From: Desulfuromonadales bacterium
Lineage (GTDB): Bacteria > Desulfobacterota > Desulfuromonadia > Geobacterales > Pseudopelobacteraceae
Direction: 5' to 3'
DNA: 64,000 nucleotides
Assembly (NCBI GenBank): GCA_013349405.1
Contig: DUZS01000003.1
Span: forward strand, 1-64,000
Of the stretch, positions 1 through 8,158 are shown piece after piece. The notes beneath the pieces were generated by a model. The model did not search any database, had not been told where the DNA came from, and worked only from the letters and a program-made list of their open reading frames with translations. Made by a program: the position numbers and the translations under genes. Position 1 is the first letter of the stretch, and each line of letters begins with the position of its first letter.

Positions 1-506
1 GGCTCGGCGACAATCAGGAGCACCGTGATGTAGGCAACCAGCCAGCCGACCGAGTACATGAACCCGTCATAGCCATACAACGAAATCATCCCGGAAATAC
101 CGAGGAACGAGGCTGCCGACATATAGTCACCGGCAATAGCCCAGCCGTTCTGGGTTCCGGTGATACCACCACCGGCGGCGTAGAAGTCAGCAGTTGTTTT
201 GGTTTGACGGGCGGCCCAGACAACAACGCCGAGAGTAATGCCGATGATGACGGCAAACATGGAGAGCGTGATGGCCTTATTGGCTTTCAGCTCTCTTTTC
301 TTGGTCAATGGCGGAGCCACAGCGGGTGCTGGAGTAGCAGCGCCGGGTGCGGCGATTGCGGGAGACCCGGGAGCAGCAGGGGCCGTGGCAGTTGCAGCAG
401 GAGTTGCACCACCAGCGGCAGGAGCGTTCTTCGGCTCTTCAGCAAAGGCGGCTGCGGCAACGGTAAGGGTTAAGCAGGCGGCAATAATGATATTCTTTAA
501 TGTCAT
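1..506 (-). CDS. Sodium:solute symporter (acetate permease type), N-terminal part only
   Basis: The gene starts at 506 behind a strong AAGGAGG ribosome site and runs off the left edge, so only about 168 residues are visible. They show a cleavable-looking signal ([20 protein letters not shown]), an Ala/Pro-rich stretch, then the first membrane segments of the SSS family, with the motif [10 protein letters not shown] near residue 100 and [14 protein letters not shown] after it. The leader plus a following DUF485-type neighbour is the arrangement of ActP-type acetate:cation symporters. Acetate is the key electron donor of Geobacter relatives, so acetate uptake is the likely role; substrate is inferred from context. 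It lies 16 bp downstream of the DUF485 gene and is surely co-transcribed with it. Confidence 0.85.
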   Translation of the reverse strand, partial: MTLKNIIIAACLTLTVAAAAFAEEPKNAPAAGGATPAATATAPAAPGSPAIAAPGAATPAPAVAPPLTKKRELKANKAITLSMFAVIIGITLGVVVWAARQTKTTADFYAAGGGITGTQNGWAIAGDYMSAASFLGISGMISLYGYDGFMYSVGWLVAYITVLLIVAE

Positions 507-522
507 GTCGTATCCTCCTTTT

Positions 523-834
523 CTAAAGATGAAGTTCGGTAATGAGTTCTTTGGTCATGCGGTCAAAGTCTTTGTTGGCCACGTGGGCGTAATACAGCGC
601 CAGCGCCCAGGAGACAAAAAACTGGGAGAGGGCAAAAACGTAGCCGAAGTTGATGACTCCGATCATCTTAACTTTGAACAACCCTGGTGCATATGCCGCT
701 CCGATGGGGAGCAGGAAGTAATACGCGCTGGAAAAAATCCACCAGCCGAAAAGGAACGCCTGTTTCTTGTGGTGCAACTCGATAAACTTCGGGTTCTTGG
801 CTATTGCTGCCCAGTCATACTGTTTTTCTGCCAT
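523..834 (-). CDS. DUF485 small membrane protein (YjcH-like)
   Basis: This 103-residue protein has a short cytoplasmic start, two membrane helices (about residues 27-53 and 59-85) and a charged C-terminus, the standard size and shape of DUF485. In many bacteria DUF485 genes precede acetate-type SSS symporter genes, as here (16-bp gap to the symporter gene). The molecular role is not established; an accessory or stabilising subunit of the permease is the usual inference. The start at 834 follows an AAAGGAGTCA ribosome site. Confidence 0.85.
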   Translation of the reverse strand: MAEKQYDWAAIAKNPKFIELHHKKQAFLFGWWIFSSAYYFLLPIGAAYAPGLFKVKMIGVINFGYVFALSQFFVSWALALYYAHVANKDFDRMTKELITELHL

Positions 835-905
835 TAGTGACTCCTTTCATTTTGGTTTAGGTTAACTTCTACTGCCGCTCCTTTCTAAAAGATGTGATGA
901 CTCCA

Positions 906-1682
906 TTATGTAGGTAAATAGCCAAAGCGCTTGGAAGTAAACGCTGCAGCTTCCAATAGGGATGGTATGATTTCATTCTCAATCCGATCACGCACAAGCC
1001 TGAACGACGGGCCATACATAGTGATTGCGCCTATTACGTGGCCTGCATAGTCTCTAACAGCTACTGCAACGCTAATCAGGCCAACGCCGAGGCCATCAGA
1101 CTCAACGGCCACTCCACCGTTTGATCTGATTTCCAGGAGTTCAGATACGAGTGCCTCAGGGTTAGAACTGTGCTTTGTTTTATTTTTTCTGCTGCTCTTG
1201 AGCCATTCGGTTATTTCGGCAGACTCCAATGCTTTCATCAATTTACCGGCTGCATTGGTAAAACAGGGAAATGTTTTGCCAATTAATGGCATGGCTTTTA
1301 TCTGTTGATGGCAATCAGCCATATCCAGAAACAATACATCGTCGCCCTTAATGACTGCCATATAGACGGCCTCGTCATGTTTATTGGCAAGTTCTTCAAT
1401 AATCGGGTGAATAATATTGATAATACTCGAATTTCCGGTAAGTTTTTGCGCCAATGAAAACGATGCCATACCGAGACGGTATGTCCCGGACGGCTTGTCC
1501 TGCTCTACAAATCCGCTGTCACATAACGTGGCAAGAAGCCTGAATGTTTTATTCTGCGTTATATCAAATCGTGTAGCAAGTGCCTGAAGTGTGCTTTCTG
1601 TGTGGTCTCCAGACAGATACTCTAAAATTTCAAAAGCGTTATGAACGGTCTGAACGGTGTAAACCCCTTTTTTTTGCGCCAT
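906..1682 (-). CDS. IclR-family transcriptional regulator
   Basis: The 258-residue protein has an N-terminal winged helix-turn-helix (about residues 8-70, including the recognition-helix region TQNKTFRLLATLCDSGFVEQ) and a C-terminal IclR effector-binding domain (about 85-255). The start at 1682 is preferred to a longer in-frame reading (1796) because it gives the family length and has an AGGGG ribosome site; the extension would be encoded by AT-rich regulatory DNA. It lies upstream of and in line with the DUF485/symporter pair, about 70 bp away, so it may be co-transcribed with them or control them. IclR proteins often regulate acetate or aromatic-acid metabolism; the effector here is unknown. 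Confidence 0.85.
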   Translation of the reverse strand: MAQKKGVYTVQTVHNAFEILEYLSGDHTESTLQALATRFDITQNKTFRLLATLCDSGFVEQDKPSGTYRLGMASFSLAQKLTGNSSIINIIHPIIEELANKHDEAVYMAVIKGDDVLFLDMADCHQQIKAMPLIGKTFPCFTNAAGKLMKALESAEITEWLKSSRKNKTKHSSNPEALVSELLEIRSNGGVAVESDGLGVGLISVAVAVRDYAGHVIGAITMYGPSFRLVRDRIENEIIPSLLEAAAFTSKRFGYLPT

Positions 1683-1736
1683 CAGGTACCCCTGTGTAAT
1701 GAAATAAAATGATAATAATTTGCATATATTTAGCAT

Positions 1737-1827
1737 TACAAATAATTTGTACATGCAAACTATTTGTATGGTATAACAGGTTTTTATTATTATCACAACA
1801 AATATTTATAGACAGTGATATATTTGT
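1737..1827. promoter_or_regulatory. Clustered ATTTGT/ACAAAT half-sites in the iclR-marR divergent region
   Basis: The AT-rich 248-bp space between the divergent regulators holds five copies of ATTTGT or its complement. At 1737-1751 two form a perfect dyad (TACAAAT-A-ATTTGTA). A single copy lies at 1762-1767. A second dyad has 8-bp arms, ACAAATAT at 1798-1805 and ATATTTGT at 1820-1827, separated by 14 bp. Such a cluster between regulator genes is a good candidate operator for one or both proteins. Which protein binds is not known. Confidence 0.5.
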
Positions 1828-1930
1828 GTCCTAAAATAACTTGCCCAACAGATTAGGCAGGTTATGATGATAGTAATCATCCTTTTAGAAAACATATTCC
1901 TTTTATAAAATTATAAAGCGGGAGTTCTGA

Positions 1931-2449
1931 ATGAAGTCGAAGTCGGTTTTGGTTGCGGAAATTATCGATGATATACGGCGCATTTTTCAGGTTTTGACTG
2001 AACAGTCAAAGAGGGCGGAAAATGAAACCGGCCTCACCAGTTCACAATTATGGGTGGTTAAAATACTCAAAATAACATCTCCGATGAAAGTATCCGATTT
2101 AGCGCATCACATGTATCTCCACCCGGCTACAATGGTTGGTTTATTAGACAGACTTGAAGCAAAGGGTCTGGTGAAGCGGGCCCGATCTGAACAGGATCGG
2201 CGGGTCGTTCACATTGATCTTACCGATCAGGGGCGTGACCTGGAAATCAACTCACCTGAAGTTGTACAGAGTCTGTTGGTAAAAGGGCTTGAGACGCTTA
2301 TTGGGCGGAAATTGGCAACAATTTCTGAAGGATTAGCTGAGGTTGTGGCTATTTTAGGGGTAAAAGATGTGCCACCACATCTTATCTTGTCATCAGAAAC
2401 AAACTCTCCGAAAAGGAGGAAGAGGGTTGTTAATACATCCCGGCCCTAA
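1931..2449 (+). CDS. MarR-family transcriptional regulator
   Basis: The 172-residue protein carries the MarR winged-helix core: DNA-reading helices around residues 45-80 (LTSSQLWVVKIL, then VSDLAHHMYLHPATMVGLLD) and the wing with the family motif DRRVVHIDLTDQGRDL (about 97-112). The C-terminus, after about residue 155, is a short basic tail (SPKRRKRVV). A GGGAG ribosome site precedes the start. The gene is divergent from the IclR gene and shares its control region. MarR proteins usually repress a neighbouring operon and their own gene; the ligand cannot be read from sequence. Confidence 0.85.
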   Translation: MKSKSVLVAEIIDDIRRIFQVLTEQSKRAENETGLTSSQLWVVKILKITSPMKVSDLAHHMYLHPATMVGLLDRLEAKGLVKRARSEQDRRVVHIDLTDQGRDLEINSPEVVQSLLVKGLETLIGRKLATISEGLAEVVAILGVKDVPPHLILSSETNSPKRRKRVVNTSRP

Positions 2450-2487
2450 TCACCTGTTATCAAAAGTTTCTCTCTTTCGTCAGAAAC

Positions 2488-2982
2488 TTACGATTTTTCT
2501 TGGTCGTTTATCGCAACACGCTTTTTGCAGGCGAAGTTGAAACACTGAAAGTACATCAGGCAGGTCAGCAGAAATGAGAAAATCGTGGCAGCAAGAACCA
2601 GTCTGGCGCCAGGCGCTTTTTTTACATCCGGCACCATAACAGCAAAGACCAGAAAAAAAGCAATGCCGCTCACCTTCCACATTTCACCCAGCAACCTCTT
2701 TTTACGCAGAGCGGCGGTTTGTTCAGGCGTAATGCCAACCACACTACTATCTACTTCAATGCCGACATCGCGCCAGGCAAGCTTATAGATCGGATAAATC
2801 AGCAGAAGCTGTACTACTACCGCAATTACAATACTGCTGAAGAACTGTTCCGGCTTCCCCTGCTGGGCAAAAAGTGCCTGGAAATTGATTGCTAAATAAA
2901 AAAGCAGGGCCAGCAGCACGGTTTGAACGATCCGGTTCACCATCATTGTCCGTTGAAGCTTTTTACCATTTAAATCTGACAT
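2488..2982 (-). CDS. Hypothetical four-helix membrane protein, last gene of the engB-mqnB operon
   Basis: I do not recognise this 164-residue protein. It shows four hydrophobic helices (about residues 16-38, 46-65, 105-123 and 131-150) with a charged loop between the second and third. An ATG at 2997 is also in frame, but the ATG at 2982 has a GGAGAG site 7 bp ahead and does not overlap the upstream gene, so it is preferred. It begins 4 bp after the stop of the futalosine hydrolase gene, so it is co-transcribed. A link to quinone metabolism is possible from position only. Confidence 0.6.
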   Translation of the reverse strand: MSDLNGKKLQRTMMVNRIVQTVLLALLFYLAINFQALFAQQGKPEQFFSSIVIAVVVQLLLIYPIYKLAWRDVGIEVDSSVVGITPEQTAALRKKRLLGEMWKVSGIAFFLVFAVMVPDVKKAPGARLVLAATIFSFLLTCLMYFQCFNFACKKRVAINDQEKS

Positions 2983-2986
2983 TTCG

Positions 2987-3712
2987 TTACTCTCCATAAG
3001 CTAAAATATACTGCAAAACAAAGCGTTGGGCAGCTTCAACGGCCCCTGGTATGTCCCATGCTCTCATATCCCGCTCTTCCACCAGATTACTGATTCCACG
3101 GATTTCAAGACACTCAATACCGGAGCGGAGGCAGACCTGTACAACTGCCGCCCCCTCCATGTTTTCAATAAGTGCATTCCAGCGCAGTGAAAGTTCGGCA
3201 GCAGAGTCGCGGGTGCCGCTGCAGGTCGAAACTGTTGCCGAACGGCCACGCATAAGTGAAACACCGCAAGAGTCTGCCAGTTGGAGAGCTTTTTCAGATG
3301 CAAGTCGGGAAAGGGGCAGAACGTTATAACAGTTCTGCCCATTTTGATCAATAGAAGGGAGATCCATGTATCGTAAATCCTTCCAGCCATCCTCCACGAC
3401 AACGCCCTCGTCGGCGAGCACTTCTTCGTCCGCAACGACGAGGTTTCCGATAGCGAGCCCGCTACCGGGGTACGCTCCGGCGCAACCGGTGTTGATAACA
3501 AGACGTGGCTGGAAGCGCTCAATCATGACGGAGGTGGCGGCTGCGGCATTGATCTTGCCGATACCGCCGGCGCAGACGATAACCCGCACATCACCAATAG
3601 TACCTTCCGCGTATCCGTAACCGGCGACTGTGACTCTCGCGGAGGATGCAAGCGCCTTCTCCAGCAGTTCGATTTCCAGTGGCACAGCCGCAATGATAAC
3701 AATTGGTTTCAT
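2987..3712 (-). CDS. mqnB: Futalosine hydrolase MqnB (menaquinone synthesis)
   Basis: MqnB splits futalosine into dehypoxanthine futalosine and hypoxanthine in the alternative (futalosine) menaquinone pathway. The 241-residue protein is a nucleoside-phosphorylase fold: beta strand start PIVIIAAVPLEIELLEKAL, glycine-rich loop VCAGGIGKINAAAA (about 50-63), and the purine-site motif NMEGAAVV (about 182-189) followed by EIRGISNLVEERD. The last motif is typical of MqnB as opposed to MTA/SAH nucleosidase. Its ATG overlaps the stop of the upstream gene by 4 bp. Geobacter relatives use menaquinone as respiratory quinone, which fits. Confidence 0.87.
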   Translation of the reverse strand: MKPIVIIAAVPLEIELLEKALASSARVTVAGYGYAEGTIGDVRVIVCAGGIGKINAAAATSVMIERFQPRLVINTGCAGAYPGSGLAIGNLVVADEEVLADEGVVVEDGWKDLRYMDLPSIDQNGQNCYNVLPLSRLASEKALQLADSCGVSLMRGRSATVSTCSGTRDSAAELSLRWNALIENMEGAAVVQVCLRSGIECLEIRGISNLVEERDMRAWDIPGAVEAAQRFVLQYILAYGE

Positions 3713-4326
3713 CGCTTTCCTCTGTTTCTCTCCTGAAAATCGTGCAGATCTTCAACTGTGTCGATGTCCTGCCACTCGGGAAGCAGAGCCGGTGACAACC
3801 CCGAAGCGCGTGCAGCGACCAGGCTCTGCGCAAGCACTTCAGGGCTGCTCCAGGAAATATTCGTAAACAGCTTCGACCAGACCCGACGCAGACCGAGGAG
3901 ATAATAACCGCCGTCCCGGCTCGGGCCAAAAACGATGCCACGATGCAGCGTTTCCAGCAATCGATATGCCTCAAAAATGTACGCTATCGGCACGTCAGGG
4001 GCATCACTGCCGATAATGCAGCAGGCATCGCATCCGTCTGCAAACATCAGTTCAAATGCCGCCTGCATACGCTCCCCAAGATCGCCCTGACTCTGGAGGC
4101 GTGAGGTACATCGGTACCGGTCGGCAAGTATCGGCAACGATTCTTCCCGGCAAGCCCAGAAAACAAAAGTCTCAATATCACGCAACTGCCGGGTCGTTTT
4201 CAGAACCTCCCGCAACATATTCTCATATATATCGGTGGCGAGCTGATCGCCGAGAGATGCGGCAAGCCTTGTTTTCACCTGTCCGGGGAGCGGTTCCCGG
4301 GCAAAGACAATCAGCCCCTTCTTCAT
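3709..4326 (-). CDS. TIGR04282-family (DUF2064) nucleotide-sugar-like transferase
   Basis: The 205-residue protein starts with GLIVFAREPLPGQVKTRLA, the hallmark of the DUF2064 or 'rSAM/selenodomain-associated transferase 1' family. It also has the conserved IIGSDAPDVP (about 105-114) and FGPSRDGGYYLLGL (about 136-149) motifs. The fold is that of nucleotidyl- or glycosyl-transferases (GT-A), with the SDAPD segment likely binding metal and nucleotide. The real substrate of the family is not settled. It overlaps folE2 and mqnB by 4 bp at each end, so all are translated as one tightly coupled message. Confidence 0.8.
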   Translation of the reverse strand: MKKGLIVFAREPLPGQVKTRLAASLGDQLATDIYENMLREVLKTTRQLRDIETFVFWACREESLPILADRYRCTSRLQSQGDLGERMQAAFELMFADGCDACCIIGSDAPDVPIAYIFEAYRLLETLHRGIVFGPSRDGGYYLLGLRRVWSKLFTNISWSSPEVLAQSLVAARASGLSPALLPEWQDIDTVEDLHDFQERNRGKR

Positions 4327-5129
4327 CGACGATCCAGTTCCACTGCAGCATAGGCGGAATGATTATGAATCGATTCGAAATTTTCTGTTTCAACCGAAAA
4401 CCAGGTAATGTTATCAAGAGCTGCCAGTCGGCAGTGCGCCTCACGGACCATATCCTCAACAAAACGGGGATTTTCATACGCCTGTTCAGTGACAAACTTT
4501 TCGTCAGCGCGCTTAAGCAGCGAATAGAGTGGGCTGGAGCCGCACTGCTCTATCAGTTCTACCAGATCTTCAATCCAGACAAAGTCGCGATAACGAATCC
4601 GCACGGTCATAATGCTCCGCTGGTTATGAGCCCCGAAACGCGACAGTTCACGGCTGCAGGGGCAGAGCGAGGTAAGCGGCACCTTGATGCCAAGCACAAA
4701 ATCGAGACTTTCGGTCATTGAAGCGCTGAATTCGCAGGTGTATTCCATCAGGCTCTTGGCGCCAGAGACCGGCGCGGCCTTATCGATGAAATAGGGAAAC
4801 TGGATCTCAAGGTGGGCGCTTTCCGAGCCGAGTTTTGACTTCATCTCTTCAAGAATCGTCTCAAGCTTGTCGAGTGCTATCTGCTCGCGGTACTTGTTGA
4901 GAATTTCCACAAAACGGCTCATATGGGTACCCTTGAACTGATGCGGCAGATCAACGTACATATTGATCCTGGCAACGGTATGCTGCAGGGTACGGTTCTT
5001 GTCCATCACCACAATCGGATAGGTGATATCCTTTACTCCAACCTTGGCTATCGGGATGCGGCGGGTGTCGAGGCGCTTTTGCATGTCCGGCATCGGAGCG
5101 GCACAGAGAGGCGATGATTTCTTTTTCAT
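4323..5129 (-). CDS. folE2: GTP cyclohydrolase FolE2 (type IB)
   Basis: FolE2 turns GTP into 7,8-dihydroneopterin triphosphate, the first step of folate and of queuosine-type deazapurine synthesis. It replaces the classical FolE in many bacteria. The 268-residue protein has the family signature [19 protein letters not shown] (about 155-173), with the metal-binding Cys, and a conserved [12 protein letters not shown] helix near the C-terminus. The length is normal. The ATG at 5129 overlaps the engB stop (ATGA) and has GTGGAG upstream. Confidence 0.9.
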   Translation of the reverse strand: MKKKSSPLCAAPMPDMQKRLDTRRIPIAKVGVKDITYPIVVMDKNRTLQHTVARINMYVDLPHQFKGTHMSRFVEILNKYREQIALDKLETILEEMKSKLGSESAHLEIQFPYFIDKAAPVSGAKSLMEYTCEFSASMTESLDFVLGIKVPLTSLCPCSRELSRFGAHNQRSIMTVRIRYRDFVWIEDLVELIEQCGSSPLYSLLKRADEKFVTEQAYENPRFVEDMVREAHCRLAALDNITWFSVETENFESIHNHSAYAAVELDRR

Positions 5130-5734
5130 ATGTGCTGCTCCACTGTGGAGTTAATTTCGAGAACGCGGAGTATTTCGTCCCAGATGCCATCTCGTCCCTC
5201 TTTTGACAGAGCAGAAAACGGGAGCATCATTCCTTTGTCACGCTTAATCGCAGCGGCGATAATCCCCTTCTGTTTGGCCTGCTCGTTTTTCGAGAGCTTG
5301 TCGCACTTGGTCACAACCAGAATAGGCGGGATATTATACATTTCCAACCAGCGCAGCATCTGCAGATCGCCATCGGACGGTATCCGCCTGACGTCGAGGA
5401 TCAGCACCACCGCTTTAAGCGATTCACGAATTGACAGATACGATTCAATCATCGGCCCCCACTGCTTGCGGAGCGCCGGAGGAGCTTTCGCGTAACCATA
5501 GCCGGGAAGATCGACCAAGGTAAGAACGCCGTTAATGTCAAAAAAATTAATCAACTGAGTCCGCCCGGGTGTTGAACTGGTCCTCACCAACGCTTTCCGT
5601 CCGGACAGCACGTTGATCAGCGATGACTTCCCGACATTCGAGCGCCCGACAAAGGCGACCTCGGGCAATCCCGGAGGCGGATAGTCCTTTGGTTTAGCGG
5701 CACTTTTCATAAATTCAGCCTGAATCACATTCAT
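5126..5734 (-). CDS. engB: Ribosome-biogenesis GTPase EngB/YsxC
   Basis: EngB is a small essential GTPase that helps assemble the 50S ribosomal subunit. The G motifs are all present: G1 [11 protein letters not shown]2 [13 protein letters not shown]3 DLPGYG, G4 TKCDK and a G5-like PFSAL. The start at 5734 gives 202 residues, the family length, and has AAGGAG 9 bp ahead; an upstream in-frame start (5794) lacks support. It is the first gene of a minus-strand operon that continues into folE2, with a 4-bp overlap. Confidence 0.92.
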   Translation of the reverse strand: MNVIQAEFMKSAAKPKDYPPPGLPEVAFVGRSNVGKSSLINVLSGRKALVRTSSTPGRTQLINFFDINGVLTLVDLPGYGYAKAPPALRKQWGPMIESYLSIRESLKAVVLILDVRRIPSDGDLQMLRWLEMYNIPPILVVTKCDKLSKNEQAKQKGIIAAAIKRDKGMMLPFSALSKEGRDGIWDEILRVLEINSTVEQHI

Positions 5735-5951
5735 TGAAGCGTTCTCCTTGGGGGAGGCATTATAGTGCTCCGGGCCGTACAGGTTCAAGCGCATAATTTT
5801 TATCGGCCATTTTTGTTTTTTTGCAAATAGTCCGTGGTTTTCATTGTAAATTTATGGTATAGGGGAAACATGGTTTTTTCTTGTGGTTTTTTGTTGCGGT
5901 AACGAGTTACGGGCACGACTGCCCGACCATAAACTATGGGAGGAGTCACAC

Positions 5952-6374
5952 ATGGAAAGCGTAAACGCAAAAGATCGTCATGGCCACACCCCACTGATCA
6001 GTGCTTCCAAGGAGGGGCTCAAGGACTTTGTCAAGGATCTGCTACACCGTGGCGCCGATATTACAACAAGCAGCGATAAGGGGAAAACTGCACTTCATTA
6101 TGCAGCGGCCAACGGGCACACCGACATTGTTAAAATGCTGCTTGAAAAGGGGGCTGACGCCGATGCCCGTGACCGCGAAGGGCATACACCGCTGATGATG
6201 GCGGCAATTTACGGCTGCAACCAGACTGTGCAGGCACTGCTTGATGGCGGAGCGAATCCGACGATAAAAACTCCTGCCGGCAATACCGCCAACCGGTACG
6301 CTGAAAACAACAGCCATCCACTCGCTTCAGCGTTGCTGAAGAAAGCCGAACGGTCCAAATCGGGTAATGCCTGA
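5952..6374 (+). CDS. Ankyrin-repeat protein
   Basis: A 140-residue protein built almost only of ankyrin repeats. The units begin at about residues 6, 39, 72 and 105 with the pattern DRHGHTPLISASKEG, DKGKTALHYAAANGH, DREGHTPLMMAAIYG and PAGNTANRYAENNSH, each about 33 residues. The last is degenerate and acts as a cap. There is no signal peptide or catalytic domain, so it is probably a cytoplasmic binding protein of unknown partner. The start at 5952 follows GGGAGGAGT; a longer in-frame start at 5883 lacks a ribosome site. It stands alone on the plus strand between minus-strand operons. Confidence 0.75.
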   Translation: MESVNAKDRHGHTPLISASKEGLKDFVKDLLHRGADITTSSDKGKTALHYAAANGHTDIVKMLLEKGADADARDREGHTPLMMAAIYGCNQTVQALLDGGANPTIKTPAGNTANRYAENNSHPLASALLKKAERSKSGNA

Positions 6375-6414
6375 AATCAAGGGGAGTGCACCATCGATTC
6401 AGTGGGACAGAATG

Positions 6415-6459
6415 ACAGACAAGCCGGCGAGAAACCATGTTTCTCGCCGGCTTGTCTGT
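6415..6459. terminator. Perfect 21-bp hairpin between the ankyrin gene and panC
   Basis: The arms 6415-6435 and 6439-6459 are exact reverse complements around a 3-nt loop (CAT). It lies between two convergent genes, 41 bp after the ankyrin stop and 12 bp after the panC stop. It most likely ends transcription from both sides, although T-runs are short (TT on the plus side). Confidence 0.65.
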
Positions 6460-6470
6460 TTCGTTATTCG

Positions 6471-7322
6471 TTATGCCAACTCGCCAAGAACGGAATTATC
6501 GATCAGCCTTGTCTGCCCTATTTTTATCGCCAGCGCCAAGAGGGTGCTGTCGTCAGCAACTTCCCGCTCCTGCAATGTTACGCAATCACGAAACTCGATG
6601 TAATCAATGATGGCGGCGGCTTCCAGCTCAATCACCGCCCGCGTTGCCTTCAACAGGACGGCAACCGAGCGTTCTCCGGCAGCAAACAGTTCACGGGCAC
6701 GCCTGATAGCGCGGATCAGACAGGAGGCGCTCTGCCGCTCGGACGGCGTCAGATAGGCATTTCGAGAACTCATCGCCACTCCATCCGCTTCACGCACAAT
6801 TGGCATGCCGATAATTTCAAGCGGCATGTTCAAATCTTCGGTCATGCGACGGATTACAGCCAACTGCTGGTAATCCTTGGCACCAAAGAGTGCTACGTCA
6901 GGACGGACAATATTGAATAGTTTGGTCACAACCGTCGCCACGCCGTCAAAATGTCCTGCCCGACTTGCACCGCAGAGCGGCAGAGAGAGCTCCTGAACAG
7001 TGACTCCGGTTTGAAATCCGGACGGATACATCTCTGCAGCCGTTGGCATAAAGACGATGTCAACCCCGCACGACTCGGCGATGTGACAATCACGCTCCAT
7101 GTCTCTGGGATAGCGGTCCAGATCTTCATTCTGTCCGAACTGGATCGGGTTGACAAAAATCGAAAGGACCAGGACATCTCCCCGTGTACGCCCTTCCCGG
7201 AGCAGCGAGGCATGCCCCTCATGGAGGAATCCCATTGTCGGGACAAAGGCTATCCTTCTCCCTTCCCGTTCAGGTGCGATGGCAAGTGCCTGCATATGGA
7301 CAATGCTGGTGATGATTTTCAT
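6471..7322 (-). CDS. panC: Pantothenate synthetase PanC
   Basis: PanC joins pantoate and beta-alanine using ATP, the last step of pantothenate (vitamin B5) synthesis. The 283-residue protein shows the nucleotidyl-transferase signature [18 protein letters not shown] (about 27-44; the HxGH loop binds ATP), [19 protein letters not shown] and [15 protein letters not shown], and the second ATP-site motif MSSRNAYL (about 187-194). A GAGGAACGGC ribosome site precedes the ATG. It follows panB with an 8-bp gap. Confidence 0.94.
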   Translation of the reverse strand: MKIITSIVHMQALAIAPEREGRRIAFVPTMGFLHEGHASLLREGRTRGDVLVLSIFVNPIQFGQNEDLDRYPRDMERDCHIAESCGVDIVFMPTAAEMYPSGFQTGVTVQELSLPLCGASRAGHFDGVATVVTKLFNIVRPDVALFGAKDYQQLAVIRRMTEDLNMPLEIIGMPIVREADGVAMSSRNAYLTPSERQSASCLIRAIRRARELFAAGERSVAVLLKATRAVIELEAAAIIDYIEFRDCVTLQEREVADDSTLLALAIKIGQTRLIDNSVLGELA

Positions 7323-7330
7323 GCCGTTCC

Positions 7331-8131
7331 TCAGGAAAATGAATGTTCTTCTGTTGGAAATTCACCGTTTCTGACTTCAGCAACATACTGCGTGACGGCA
7401 GCGGAGATGATCGGCCCCAGGTCGGCATAACGTTTGACGAACTTGGGTGAATATTTTTCACAGAGGCCGAGAATGTCGTGGATGACCAGAACCTGACCAT
7501 CACACGAGGGACCGGCTCCGATACCGATAGTAGGGATGGTCAATCCGGCGCTGATTTCTGCCGCCAGCGCCGCCGGTATTCCTTCCAGTACCACGGCAAA
7601 AGCGCCGGCGTGCTGCACGGCATAGGCATCATCCATGATCCGTTCGGCCTGATCATTTCTCCCCTGTACTTTGTAACCACCCATGCGGTGAACCGACTGC
7701 GGCGTCAGGCCGATATGAGCCATAACCGGGATGTCAATAGATGAAACTGCCCGGATAACGTGGGCCATACTGCTCCCCCCCTCGACTTTGACCGCCTCGG
7801 CGCCACCCTCCTTGATCATGCGTCCGCAATTACGGCAGGCATCTTCAATGCCGGTCTGATACGACATGAACGGCATATCCGCAACGACGAGAGCCTTAGG
7901 ATCCGCTCGCTTGACCGCCCGCACATGATAGAGCATTTCATCCATGGTGATCGGCAGCGTCGTGTCATGACCGGCGAAAACAACAGCAGCGGAATCGCCT
8001 ACCAGAATAATGTCCACTCCACCGCCATCAACAAGTCGCGCAAACGGAAAATCATACGCCGTCAATACGGTAATGCACTGGCGGCTCTGTTTCATCTTCA
8101 GGATATCCGGGATTGTCGTTTTCTTTCTCAT
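7331..8131 (-). CDS. panB: 3-methyl-2-oxobutanoate hydroxymethyltransferase PanB
   Basis: PanB adds a hydroxymethyl group from methylene-tetrahydrofolate to ketoisovalerate, giving ketopantoate for pantothenate. The 266-residue barrel protein shows [26 protein letters not shown] in its first third, where the Asp residues bind the metal. It also has [21 protein letters not shown] and [18 protein letters not shown] near the C-terminal third. Length and motifs are normal. It is the second of two pan genes and starts 27 bp after a methyl-accepting protein gene. Confidence 0.94.
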   Translation of the reverse strand: MRKKTTIPDILKMKQSRQCITVLTAYDFPFARLVDGGGVDIILVGDSAAVVFAGHDTTLPITMDEMLYHVRAVKRADPKALVVADMPFMSYQTGIEDACRNCGRMIKEGGAEAVKVEGGSSMAHVIRAVSSIDIPVMAHIGLTPQSVHRMGGYKVQGRNDQAERIMDDAYAVQHAGAFAVVLEGIPAALAAEISAGLTIPTIGIGAGPSCDGQVLVIHDILGLCEKYSPKFVKRYADLGPIISAAVTQYVAEVRNGEFPTEEHSFS

Positions 8132-8158
8132 GGTATCAGTTGCCTCCGGAAAAACTCA

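Noticed and set aside
238-837. Long plus-strand frame over the symporter and DUF485 genes
   Set aside because: It is the complement of two well-recognised minus-strand genes with ribosome sites; its own product is low-complexity and unlike any protein.
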